From an uncultured Eubacteriales bacterium (GTDB lineage Bacteria; Bacillota; Clostridia; Peptostreptococcales; Anaerovoracaceae), in contig CADCOV010000097.1 in assembly GCA_902803185.1 (NCBI GenBank), positions 1 to 10,189 on the forward strand: DNA of 10,189 nt, given 5' to 3'. The notes beneath the pieces were generated by a model. That model was not told the DNA's origin, made no database searches, and worked only from the letters and a program-made list of their open reading frames with translations. The translations under genes and the position numbers were made by a program. This document shows positions 1 to 7,382 of the stretch, in pieces (the stretch's first letter is position 1; each line of letters starts with the position of its first letter).

Positions 1-1328
1 CCGCCGTAGTAGTACGGCACCAGGATCGCCAGGCCCATGAGCCAGCCGATCACGTAGCACCAGTGCATGTTGTCGGCGCCGAAGTGGTTGGTCAGGAAGT
101 AGGCGCTCGGCACTCTGGCCGCCCACAGGCTGACCAGGGCGGCGATGGTCGGGACCACGGAGATCCCCATGCCACGGAGCAAGCCGATGTAGATGTACTG
201 GAGGGCGGAGATCACGTAGAACGGGATCACCCTGAGGAGGTAGGCGTTCCCCGCCTCCACCACAGCCGGGTCTTTGGTGAAGAGCCCCATGAGCTGGGAC
301 CGGAACGGGATCACGATCAGGATGGCGATGACGCACAGGGCGATCGTGAGCCCAATGATCAGCCGGACGCCCTCCTTCATGCGGTCAAGCTTCTTTGCGC
401 CTACGTTCTGGGCCACGAAGGTGGTGGTCGCCGACGCCAGGCTGTTGCACGGGATGAAGACGAACCCGTCCACCTTCACCGCCGCGTTGTAACCGGCGAT
501 GAACACCGTCCCGCAGCCGTTGATCAAAGGCTGCATGACCATGATGCCCACGGAGTACAGGGCGTTCTGGATGCCCGCCGGCAGGCCGATCCTGAGGAGC
601 TCCTTCAGCACCGCCCCGTCGAAAGAGATCTTCGCGAAGCGGCAGTCCAGATCCCTTTGGGTGCGTTTGATGTAGGCGATGGAGAGCCCCCAGCTGAAGT
701 ACTGGGAGAGCACGGTGGACAGGGCCACGCCGGCGACCCCCATCCCGAGCCCCATGACGAAGACCACGTCCAGGATCACGTGGAGGATGCTGCTGGCCGC
801 CAGGATGATGAGGGGCGAGCGGCTGTCTCCGAGGCCCTGCAGGATGCCGGCGTTGGCGTTGTAGCCGAACTGGCCCAGCATGCCCAGGTAATAGAGGGCC
901 ATGTAGGTCCTGGCCAGGCCGAAGATGTCGTCGTTCACGTTCAGGAGCCTGAGGAACGGCCCCGCGGTCAGGATCGCGATGACCGTCAGCGGGATCGAGA
1001 CCAGGATCAGGAAGGAGTTCATGCTCATGACGCACTTGCGCACCCCCGCCCGATCGCCCGCGCCGGCGTACTGGGCCGCCAGGACCGCCGCGCCGATGCC
1101 GATGCCCAGGAACACGCAGGTCATCATATAGGTGATCGAGAACGAAGCGCCCACCGCGGCCTGTGCCGCGTCGCTGACGCCCCGGCCCACGACGATGCCG
1201 TCCACCACCGAATAGAGCTGCTGGAAGATGTTCGTCAGCAGGATCGGGATCGTGAACGGGATGATGGCCTGCATCAAAGGCCCCCTCGTCATGTCGATAT
1301 TCTTTTGTTCGGTTCTGTCCTTCTTCAT
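1..1328 (-). CDS. MATE family efflux transporter (C-terminus cut by window edge)
   Basis: This is an inner-membrane multidrug/toxin extrusion (MATE) antiporter; the family expels organic cations, drugs or metabolites using a Na+ or H+ gradient. About 442 residues are visible, close to full family length (about 450-460), so only the extreme C-terminus is missing. The N-terminus reads DMTRGPLMQAIIPFTIPILL, the usual MATE opening (DMTxGP before TM1), then FQQLYSVVDGIVVGR, which matches the family's QxLYxxxDxxxVGR segment. The second half repeats the layout with RIGLPAGIQNALYSVGIMVM. Hydrophobic helices run throughout, consistent with 12 TM segments. It lies 10 bases after the M14 peptidase stop on the same strand, so translation from a shared mRNA is likely. 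The start at 1328 has a modest GAAGA site; an in-frame ATG at 1292 has an almost identical upstream sequence and is an alternative. The substrate cannot be read from sequence. Confidence 0.93.
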   Translation of the reverse strand, partial: MKKDRTEQKNIDMTRGPLMQAIIPFTIPILLTNIFQQLYSVVDGIVVGRGVSDAAQAAVGASFSITYMMTCVFLGIGIGAAVLAAQYAGAGDRAGVRKCVMSMNSFLILVSIPLTVIAILTAGPFLRLLNVNDDIFGLARTYMALYYLGMLGQFGYNANAGILQGLGDSRSPLIILAASSILHVILDVVFVMGLGMGVAGVALSTVLSQYFSWGLSIAYIKRTQRDLDCRFAKISFDGAVLKELLRIGLPAGIQNALYSVGIMVMQPLINGCGTVFIAGYNAAVKVDGFVFIPCNSLASATTTFVAQNVGAKKLDRMKEGVRLIIGLTIALCVIAILIVIPFRSQLMGLFTKDPAVVEAGNAYLLRVIPFYVISALQYIYIGLLRGMGISVVPTIAALVSLWAARVPSAYFLTNHFGADNMHWCYVIGWLMGLAILVPYYYG

Positions 1329-1338
1329 CGATATTCTT

Positions 1339-2724
1339 CTATCGCAGCGCCCGGGTCACGACCAGAGCGCTCTCCAGCTGCACGGAGACGAGCCTGCGGA
1401 TGGAGATCACCTCGATGTCGGTATTCTCTTCCAGCCAGGCGCACAGGCGCTCCAGCTCCCGGTCAAAGCTTTTTTCACACTCCTTGAGACAGGCCAGCTC
1501 CGCGGCGGACTTTCTCTCCGGGCGGGCGAGTTCGTACCTGCAGGATCTGGCCGCCAGCCCGAGGTTCAGGCACTCCGGCAGCCTGAGGCAGTACAGGTCA
1601 TCGAAGACCTCGGAGACCAGCGCCGGCCGCTCCCCTTCCGGCGAAGCCGCCAGGGCGAGCTTCCCCTCCATGTCCGCCTCGTGATAGGCGATGCATAGGT
1701 CCACAAAGGCGAAAAACGGGTTTTCCGGCGAGAAAAGCGGGCGTACCCTATCCCAATACCTTTCCAGGATCCCGTAGTTCTCCCGGCTGATCCTGACGCC
1801 CTCCCGGAGCGCGTCTCCCCGGCTCATCCCGCTCTCGCTTTGATCGCCGATGCGGGCGTCGAAGAAGTACGGGAGCTCCGCCAGCATCATCTGGCCGCCT
1901 GAGACCCGGCGCAGGTAGTCCGCGGAGGTGCCGCCGCAGGAACCGGAGGCCGGCAGCTCGCCGCCCCTTGCCCGGATGTCCTCGATCATGTCCGTCAGGG
2001 TCAGGGATCCGAAGACCGCGTCCGCCCACTTCGGCACGTAGGAAGCTTCCGGCTCCCCGAGGTGCAGGGGGATCCCCTGCCGCACCGCCGCGTTCTGGAG
2101 TGCCCGGCAGAGGGCCTCGTCCGCCCGCTCGACGTACCAGTAGGCGCCCCCGAAGGCGGAGTTGTGGAGGGAGAACATGAAATCCGGCTTCAGCTGATCG
2201 ATCAGCGCCGTCAGAGCCGTCGTCTCCGGCAGGGGCTGATCGAACCGGTATCCCGGCAGTTCGATCGGGAAGGTCCACTCCACCTGGGCCTCCCCCGGCG
2301 GCCGATAAAAGCTCCTGGCGTAGTTCAGGATGGAGAACGGTCCCTTGAACCAGCCCTCGTTCAGCCGGGTCCCGTCCGGGTCGACGCAGGGGATCAGGGT
2401 CCAGGTGAACCCGGTCTCCTCCGTATACGCCGGATGGCTCCCCAGGATCTCCGCCAGGGTCAGGAGCGTCATCATGCCGATCGGCTCGTTGGGATGCGGG
2501 CAGGCGAAACAGAGGGCGTTCTTCGGCCCCCTGCCGATGGTCATGCTCCGGATCGGGAACCCCTTCCGGGAATGGCCGATCACGGCGCCCCGGATCGTCT
2601 CCGGGTACGCTTCGCAGAGCGCCCGCACCTTCGCGTCCATCTCCTCTACAGTATAAAAGCCCTGGTAGTCGGGTACCAGCGCCAGGATGTCTTCGGTCGT
2701 CATTTTGTCTTTCATATTCAGCAT
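1339..2724 (-). CDS. M14 family zinc carboxypeptidase, cytoplasmic
   Basis: A 461-residue metallocarboxypeptidase-like protein. The family (carboxypeptidase A fold) cleaves C-terminal residues, or in the MpaA-type branch gamma-D-glutamyl-diaminopimelate bonds. Visible active-site elements are CPHPNEP with zinc ligands His77 and Glu80, SLHNSAFGG with the third ligand His187, and MLAELPYFFD with the probable catalytic Glu283. The stretch NYARSFYRPPG (134-144) lies where substrate-carboxylate Asn/Arg residues are expected. No signal peptide or TM segment is seen, so it should act on imported peptides in the cytoplasm. A region of about 175 residues after Glu283 makes it much longer than the roughly 240-residue MpaA proteins. 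It follows the substrate-binding protein by 98 bases and precedes the MATE gene by 10. The start is uncertain: ATG codons at 2724, 2715 and 2703 are in frame, none with a strong ribosome site; 2703 has a weak GAAAGA upstream. Substrate specificity is unknown. Confidence 0.9.
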   Translation of the reverse strand: MLNMKDKMTTEDILALVPDYQGFYTVEEMDAKVRALCEAYPETIRGAVIGHSRKGFPIRSMTIGRGPKNALCFACPHPNEPIGMMTLLTLAEILGSHPAYTEETGFTWTLIPCVDPDGTRLNEGWFKGPFSILNYARSFYRPPGEAQVEWTFPIELPGYRFDQPLPETTALTALIDQLKPDFMFSLHNSAFGGAYWYVERADEALCRALQNAAVRQGIPLHLGEPEASYVPKWADAVFGSLTLTDMIEDIRARGGELPASGSCGGTSADYLRRVSGGQMMLAELPYFFDARIGDQSESGMSRGDALREGVRISRENYGILERYWDRVRPLFSPENPFFAFVDLCIAYHEADMEGKLALAASPEGERPALVSEVFDDLYCLRLPECLNLGLAARSCRYELARPERKSAAELACLKECEKSFDRELERLCAWLEENTDIEVISIRRLVSVQLESALVVTRALR

Positions 2725-2752
2725 TATATAGCAGCGGGCAGACGTATGCCAC
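2723..2752 (-). promoter_or_regulatory. Possible internal promoter before the M14 peptidase gene
   Basis: On the minus strand a perfect TATAAT (2728-2723) lies 18 bases downstream of GTGGCA (2752-2747, four of six -35 matches). If used, transcription would begin near 2716, inside the longest reading of the M14 gene, and would favour the ATG at 2703. The -35 and most of the spacer lie within the hairpin at 2732-2762. A chance TATAAT is possible in this AT-richer gap. Confidence 0.3.
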
Positions 2753-2762
2753 CTGCCCGCTG
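2732..2762 (-). terminator. Ten-base-pair GC-rich hairpin, possible weak terminator or operator
   Basis: CAGCGGGCAG (2732-2741) and CTGCCCGCTG (2753-2762) are perfect inverted repeats around an 11-base loop. In the leftward transcript the stem is followed by CTATATAAT rather than a clean U-tract, so it is not a canonical intrinsic terminator. It could weaken readthrough from the binding-protein gene into the peptidase gene, protect the upstream mRNA 3' end, or serve as a DNA operator over the candidate promoter. Confidence 0.4.
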
Positions 2763-2795
2763 TAAATAGTTTTCAGTTATGCCTGAGCGGCCCCT

Positions 2796-2819
2796 GCCTG
2801 CCGGCGGGAGCCGGAAGGC
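2796..2819 (-). other. Hairpin just after the binding-protein gene
   Basis: The leftward transcript can fold GCCTTCCGGC - TCCC - GCCGGCAGGC, ten pairs with a single mismatch around a four-base loop, starting only a few bases after the binding-protein stop codon (2823). No U-tract follows, so a role in stabilising the 3' end of the binding-protein message is more likely than termination. The function is inferred. Confidence 0.45.
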
Positions 2820-2822
2820 GGT

Positions 2823-4436
2823 TTAGTGCTCCATCCAGCAGAGGGACAGATCGGAGGTGCCGATCTCGTCCTTGACCTCGTCGGACAGGGAGTAGTTGTG
2901 GACGTAAGCCGGCACCGGGGTGTAGGCGACCCACTCGCCGATCACGACCATCGGCATGTCGTCCTTCAGGATCTGGCAGACCTGCTGATAGAACGGGGCT
3001 CTCTCCTCCTGCTTGACGGCAGCGGCGCCCTTGGCCATCAGGTCGTCGACCTCAGGGTTGGAGTAGTTCATGGCGTTGAAGTAGCCGCCGGTGGTGAAGT
3101 GCGGCGCGGCGTTGGAGACGTCCGGTCCGACGTAACCGCCGACCACGGTCATCTCGAAGTCCTTCTTCTGGGCGACCTTCTCGTCCCAGGCAGCGTATTC
3201 CATGGTGCTGATGGTGACGTCGATGCCGATCTCGGCCAGCTGGGCTTTGATGACCTGGGTCATGCTCGGGAACGGCTCATAGTTATAGGTGTCCAGGGTG
3301 ACGTGGCAGTAGAAACCGTCCGCATCCTTCTCGAGGCCGGTGGCCTCCATGTACTTCTGCGCCTCTTCCAGGTCGAATTCCGGGATGGTGACCGCCGGAT
3401 CGTTGGCCCAGTCGAACAGCGGCGAGAAGTAGCCCTTCGCCTTGACGCAGGTGGTGGTCATGGCTTTGTTGATCAGGTCGTCGATGTCGATGGCTCTGGC
3501 GACCGCCTGGCGGAAGTTCACGTCGTTGAACGGCGCCTTGTCCATGTTGAAGCCCAGGTAGAACCGGGAGGCGTACATGTTGACGTAGCAGTTGTAGTTC
3601 GGGTCAGCCATCAGCGCCTTGGTGGACGCTTCGGATGGAAGCAGGCCCATGATGTCCAGCTCGCCGTTCTGGAAGGACTGGAGAGCGGTGTCCACGTCGG
3701 AGATGAAGCTGTAGGTGATGCCGTCCAGGTACGGAAGGTCCGGTCCCTTGTAGTAGTTCTCGTTCTTGACGACGGAGAAGCTCACGCCGGTCTTCCACTC
3801 GCCAAACTTGAACGGGCCGGAGCCGACCGGCTCCTGCATGCCGTCCTTGTCGAGCCAGTCCTTGCCTTCATAGACGTGCTTCGGCAGGACGTAGACGCCG
3901 TCATAGCCCAGGCTTCCCAGGAAGGAGGCGTTCGGCGCGGACAGCTTGATGACGACGGTGGTCTCGTCCGGGCACTCGATGCTCTCGATGCCGCTGAGGG
4001 AACCGGCCGCCTGGCCGCCCTGCTTGACGATCTCCTCGAAGGAGAACTTGACGTCCTCGGAGGTCAGCGGTTCGCCGTCGCTGAACTTGACGCCCGCCGG
4101 CAGCTTGAAGGTATAGGTGACGTCATCGTCGCCGATCTCATAGCTCTCAGCCAGATCCGGAACGATCTTGCCGGTGGCGGTGATGGTCATCAGCTTGTTG
4201 AACATCAGCGGCGCCATGATGCTGAAGTTGCTGTCGACCTTGCCGTTCGGGTTCATGGTGATCGGCTCCGCGCCCATGCCGATGAGCATGGTGCCGCCCG
4301 GGGTCACGTCGGACGGGGTCTCGGATCCTCCCTGGCTGCCGCCGCCCTCATTGCCGCCACCGCCGCCGCAGGCAGCCAGCATGGAGACCGCGAGCACCAG
4401 GCAGAGCAGCAGACTGAGCAGTTTCTTCTTGTTCAT
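2823..4436 (-). CDS. Peptide ABC transporter substrate-binding lipoprotein (SBP_bac_5 family)
   Basis: A 537-residue extracytoplasmic receptor that should bind oligo- or dipeptides and deliver them to the permeases encoded upstream. The N-terminus is a lipoprotein signal: basic MNKKK, a hydrophobic core, and lipobox LAAC with the lipidated Cys at residue 23, followed by a Gly/Ser-rich tether (residues 24-38). Family 5 hallmarks are LAESYE...YTFKLPAGVKFSDGEPLTSEDV (95-129), PVGSGPFKFGEW (203-214), and APFNDVNFRQAVARAID (301-317). Length is normal for the family. A clear AAGGAG site lies 8-9 bases before the ATG. It comes after the ATPase genes, separated from them by 108 bases with a large stem-loop, and is followed by two hairpins; this may let the receptor be made in excess of the membrane complex. 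Nickel- or glycan-binding relatives exist, but the gene set favours peptides. Confidence 0.95.
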   Translation of the reverse strand: MNKKKLLSLLLCLVLAVSMLAACGGGGGNEGGGSQGGSETPSDVTPGGTMLIGMGAEPITMNPNGKVDSNFSIMAPLMFNKLMTITATGKIVPDLAESYEIGDDDVTYTFKLPAGVKFSDGEPLTSEDVKFSFEEIVKQGGQAAGSLSGIESIECPDETTVVIKLSAPNASFLGSLGYDGVYVLPKHVYEGKDWLDKDGMQEPVGSGPFKFGEWKTGVSFSVVKNENYYKGPDLPYLDGITYSFISDVDTALQSFQNGELDIMGLLPSEASTKALMADPNYNCYVNMYASRFYLGFNMDKAPFNDVNFRQAVARAIDIDDLINKAMTTTCVKAKGYFSPLFDWANDPAVTIPEFDLEEAQKYMEATGLEKDADGFYCHVTLDTYNYEPFPSMTQVIKAQLAEIGIDVTISTMEYAAWDEKVAQKKDFEMTVVGGYVGPDVSNAAPHFTTGGYFNAMNYSNPEVDDLMAKGAAAVKQEERAPFYQQVCQILKDDMPMVVIGEWVAYTPVPAYVHNYSLSDEVKDEIGTSDLSLCWMEH

Positions 4437-4481
4437 TCTCTTTTCTCCTTTTCATTCTTTACTTGCGTATCGCTTGTATCG

Positions 4482-4537
4482 TCTATGGAGATCCTTCGGG
4501 GCAGCCGGCGCAGGCCGGTTTCCCTGAAGGTCATAGA
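4482..4537 (-). other. Intercistronic stem-loop between ATPase and binding-protein genes
   Basis: Nested inverted repeats fold this gap into a long imperfect hairpin: TCTAT/ATAGA (4482-4486 with 4533-4537), CCTTC/GAAGG (4493-4497 with 4526-4530), GGG/CCC, and a CCGGC/GCCGG core (4505-4509 with 4514-4518) around a four-base loop. No U-tract follows in the leftward direction. Its place just upstream of a receptor gene suits an mRNA processing or stabilising element giving differential expression within the operon; this is inference. I found no convincing promoter for the receptor gene between here and its ribosome binding site. Confidence 0.5.
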
Positions 4538-4544
4538 TCCGTGG

Positions 4545-5552
4545 TCAGCCGGTGACCTTGCTGCACCGGACCAGGCGGCCCTGGAACGGTTTCAGGACCT
4601 GCTCCCCTTCGGTGCAGGACTTCTCCGCCCTCGGGCAGCGCGGGGCGAACGGGCATCCCGGCGGGATATCCACCGGCGACGGCGGTTCTCCCTCCAGCTC
4701 GATCCGCTCCTTCTTCTCCCGCGGGTCGATGGAGGAGCAGTTGGAGATCAGCGCCTCGGTGTACGGGTGGAGCGGCCGCAGCGCGATGTCGTCCGCGTCG
4801 CCGATCTCCACGATGCGGCCCAGGTACATGACCGCGATGCGGTCGGAGATGTAGCGGGTGGTGAGCAGGTCGTGGCTGATGAACACCGCCGCCGTTCCCT
4901 CCGCTTTGGCCGTCTCGTAGATCAGGTTGATGATGTCGGCGCGGATGGAGATGTCCAGCATGGACACCGGCTCGTCCGCCACCAGGACCTTCGGGCTCAG
5001 CATCATGGAGCGGAGGATGGAGATCCTCTGCAGCTGGCCGCCGGAGAGCTCGTGCGGGAACCTCTTCAGGAAGTCCTCCGCCGGTTTGAGGCCGGCGTCG
5101 TCCAGCTTCTTCAGGATCATCTCCCGGCGCTCCCCGTCGGAGGATCCGATGCCGTGGAGGCGCAGGGTCTCCACCAGGATCTTCTCCACCGTCAGGCGCG
5201 GGTCGAAGGTGTCGAACGGATTCTGGAACACCATCTGGATCTGCCGCCGGAAGCCCAGCCGGTCCCTGCGGATCAGCTCCTCCACGTTGGTGCCGTCCAG
5301 CAGGACCTTGCCCTTGCTGGCCTTCTCCAGGCGCACCAGCAGGCGGCCCAGGGTGCTCTTGCCGCACCCGGATTCCCCGATGACGCCCATGATCTCGCCC
5401 TCTTCCAGATCAAAGCTGACGCCGTCCACGGCTTTGATCACCCGGGTGTTCACGATGGTGCCGTCCTCCCGGAGGTAGCGTTCTTTCTTCTTGTAGTATT
5501 GGCAGGCCTCGTCGCAGGAAAGGACGATCCTCTTTTCGGTCTGATCGCTCAT
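4545..5552 (-). CDS. Peptide ABC transporter ATPase, DppF/OppF-type
   Basis: One of two nucleotide-binding subunits that power the peptide importer at the inner face of the membrane. In 335 residues it shows Walker A GESGCGKST (59-67), Q-loop Gln110, signature LSGGQ (169-173), Walker B VLVADE (189-194, Glu194) and switch His227. The C-terminal oligopeptide/dipeptide domain begins around HPYTEAL (262-268) and holds four cysteines (300, 306, 313, 330) spaced C-x5-C-x6-C-x16-C. Its first ATG overlaps the stop of the preceding ATPase gene as ATGA, so the two should be translationally coupled; a GGAGGG site lies within the upstream coding sequence. It is probably paired with the other ATPase as a heterodimer. 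Residues 13-40, before the strand carrying the Walker A, are a somewhat extended N-terminal portion typical of the F-type subunit. Confidence 0.95.
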   Translation of the reverse strand: MSDQTEKRIVLSCDEACQYYKKKERYLREDGTIVNTRVIKAVDGVSFDLEEGEIMGVIGESGCGKSTLGRLLVRLEKASKGKVLLDGTNVEELIRRDRLGFRRQIQMVFQNPFDTFDPRLTVEKILVETLRLHGIGSSDGERREMILKKLDDAGLKPAEDFLKRFPHELSGGQLQRISILRSMMLSPKVLVADEPVSMLDISIRADIINLIYETAKAEGTAAVFISHDLLTTRYISDRIAVMYLGRIVEIGDADDIALRPLHPYTEALISNCSSIDPREKKERIELEGEPPSPVDIPPGCPFAPRCPRAEKSCTEGEQVLKPFQGRLVRCSKVTG

Positions 5553-6520
5553 GCTCTTCCCTCCTCTGCCATGTGACAGGCCGCGGTGTGGCGCGGTCCG
5601 TACTGTTTCATCTCAGGGGCTTCCCGGAAGCAGATCTCCGTGGCCTTCGGGCAGCGCGCCGCGAAGACGCAGCCCGCCGGCAGGTTCGCCAGGTCCGGAA
5701 GGGAGCCCGCGATGCTCTTCAACGGTTCGTGGGTATCCACGGTGAAGGTCGGGAAGCTGTCCACCAGGCCCCGGGTGTACGGGTGCACCGGATCCACCAG
5801 GACCTCCTCCACCGGGCCCACCTCCATGAGGCTCCCGGCGTAGAGGACCGCCACCTTTTTGCAGGTGGTGGCGACGACGGACATGTCGTGGGTGATCATG
5901 ATCCTCGTGATGCCCCGGCCTTCCTCCAGCCGCATGATCTCAGAGAGGATCTGGTTCTGGGTGACCACGTCCAGGGCGGTGGTCGCCTCGTCCATGACCA
6001 GGAGCTTCGGGTCCAGGATCAGGCTCATCGCGATGGAGACCCTCTGCAGCATGCCTCCGGAGAGCTCGTGCGGATAGAGATCAAAGACCCGCTTCGGCAG
6101 GTTCACCAGCTCCAGGCACTCCTCGATGCGGCGGCGGACCTCTTCTTTAGAGGCCTCCGGCTCGTGGACCCGGTACAGGTCGCTGATGAAGTGGCCGATC
6201 TTGTGGACCGGGCTCAGGGCGTTCATCGCCTTCTGGAAAACGATGGCCATCTTGGTCCAGCGGATCTCGGAGAGCCGCTCCGGGGACATGGAGATGAGGT
6301 CCTCGCCCTCCAGCAGCGCCTCGCCGGTGACCGTCGAGGATTTCTCATTCAAAAGGCGGAGGATCGCCATGATGAGGGTCGTCTTGCCGGAGCCGGATTC
6401 GCCCACGATGCCCAGGGATTCGTTTTCTTCCACGTCGAGTGTGATGTGGTTGATCGCGTGGACTTCCTTATCGCTGGAATGATAGGTGACAGACACGTCT
6501 TTGAGTGAAAGTATCGCCAT
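5549..6520 (-). CDS. Peptide ABC transporter ATPase, DppD/OppD-type
   Basis: The first nucleotide-binding subunit of the importer, 323 residues. It carries Walker A GESGSGKTT (40-48), Q-loop Gln96, signature LSGGM (153-157), Walker B LLVMDE (173-178, Glu178) and switch His211. HPYTRGL (246-252) opens the C-terminal oligopeptide/dipeptide domain, with Cys284, 290, 297 and 315 in the pattern C-x5-C-x6-C-x17-C. The signature has Met in place of the usual final Gln, a common variation in D-type subunits. A strong AAGGAGG site overlaps the stop of the preceding permease gene, and the gap is only 10 bases. The gene ends in an ATGA overlap with the F-type ATPase gene. Operon position and conserved domains leave little doubt about the role; peptide length preference cannot be told. 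Confidence 0.95.
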   Translation of the reverse strand: MAILSLKDVSVTYHSSDKEVHAINHITLDVEENESLGIVGESGSGKTTLIMAILRLLNEKSSTVTGEALLEGEDLISMSPERLSEIRWTKMAIVFQKAMNALSPVHKIGHFISDLYRVHEPEASKEEVRRRIEECLELVNLPKRVFDLYPHELSGGMLQRVSIAMSLILDPKLLVMDEATTALDVVTQNQILSEIMRLEEGRGITRIMITHDMSVVATTCKKVAVLYAGSLMEVGPVEEVLVDPVHPYTRGLVDSFPTFTVDTHEPLKSIAGSLPDLANLPAGCVFAARCPKATEICFREAPEMKQYGPRHTAACHMAEEGRA

Positions 6521-6530
6521 GGCCGCCTCC

Positions 6531-7370
6531 TTACCTGCTGCGCAGCTTCGGGCTCAGGACCCTGTTCAGGCCGTCGCCCAGAAGGTAGAACGTGATGACC
6601 GTATAGATGATCGCCAGGCCGGCAAACAAGCAGATCCACCAGCCGGTGAGCAGATAGCTCTTGCCGTTCTGGATGATCTGGCCCCAGCTGACCAGGTTCG
6701 GGTCGCCCAGTCCCAGGAAGGCGAGGCTGGATTCCGTCAGGATCGCGCCGGCGACGCCCATGGTGGTGTTGGCGATGATCGGGAAGATGCCGTTCGGGAT
6801 CACGTGCCGGAACAGGATCCTGAGCTTGCTCTCGCCCACGGACTCCGCGGCTTTGATGAAGGTCCGCTCACGGAGGCTCATGGCCTGGGCCCGCATCAGC
6901 TTGGCGTTGCCCACCCAGCTGGTGAGGCCGATGACGACCATGACCTTGAACATGCCGGAGCCGAAGAGGGCCACCACGATCAGGACCAGGAAGAAGGTCG
7001 GCATCATCATGAACAGGTTGATGAAGCCGCCGAAGAGGGTGTCCGCCTTGCCGCCGAAGAAGCCGGAGACGCCGCCCAGCAGGATGCCCACCGCCGCCGC
7101 GATCAGGGCGGAGATGCTGCCGATCATGAGGGAGATGCGGGTCCCGTGAAGGATCATGGAGAGCACGTCCCTCCCCAGGTGGTCGGTGCCCAGCGGGTGG
7201 CTCCCGGAAGGCGCCGCGACCAGGTCGTTGGACAGGGCGTACGGATCATACGGAGACAGCACGCCCGCCAGGATGGCGCACAGCAAAAGCACGGCCAGCA
7301 TGGCGAGGCCCACCTTCAGCTGCGTGTTGCCGCGGACGGCTCTCAGGATCGCATGCATTCTGGTATTCAT
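6531..7370 (-). CDS. Peptide ABC transporter permease, DppC/OppC-type
   Basis: Second inner-membrane channel subunit, 279 residues. A cytoplasmic N-terminus leads to TM1 (about 20-38), then the typical C-subunit periplasmic loop SPYDPYALSNDL...HPLGTDHLGRDVLS (39-71), in which GTDxLGRDVLS is a family hallmark. Further TM helices lie at about 80-105, 115-138, 143-153, 195-215 and 243-266. The cytoplasmic EAA loop that docks onto the ATPase is RTFIKAAESVGESKLRIL (169-186), continuing to HVIPN. The start at 7370 has a GGGGGTGG ribosome site that directly follows the stop of the B-type permease gene, with a gap of 12 bases; Met5 is a less likely start. Length is normal. It should pair with the neighbouring permease to form the translocation pore. 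Confidence 0.95.
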   Translation of the reverse strand: MNTRMHAILRAVRGNTQLKVGLAMLAVLLLCAILAGVLSPYDPYALSNDLVAAPSGSHPLGTDHLGRDVLSMILHGTRISLMIGSISALIAAAVGILLGGVSGFFGGKADTLFGGFINLFMMMPTFFLVLIVVALFGSGMFKVMVVIGLTSWVGNAKLMRAQAMSLRERTFIKAAESVGESKLRILFRHVIPNGIFPIIANTTMGVAGAILTESSLAFLGLGDPNLVSWGQIIQNGKSYLLTGWWICLFAGLAIIYTVITFYLLGDGLNRVLSPKLRSR

Positions 7371-7382
7371 CGATCCACCCCC

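Noticed and set aside
63..1487. Plus-strand open frame of 474 codons opposite the MATE gene
   Set aside because: The translation is a His/Asp/Arg-rich low-complexity shadow, while the minus strand gives a full MATE protein in the same place.
4437..4544. Separate promoter for the binding-protein gene
   Set aside because: Only weak -10-like words such as GATACA are present, with no -35 at suitable spacing; the stem-loop explains the gap better.
2826..5576. Very long plus-strand open frame (916 codons) antisense to the binding-protein and F-type ATPase genes
   Set aside because: It mirrors two clearly recognisable genes and its translation is rich in Asp, Val, His, Gly and Leu with no domain; long antisense frames are common in GC-rich genes with strong third-position bias.
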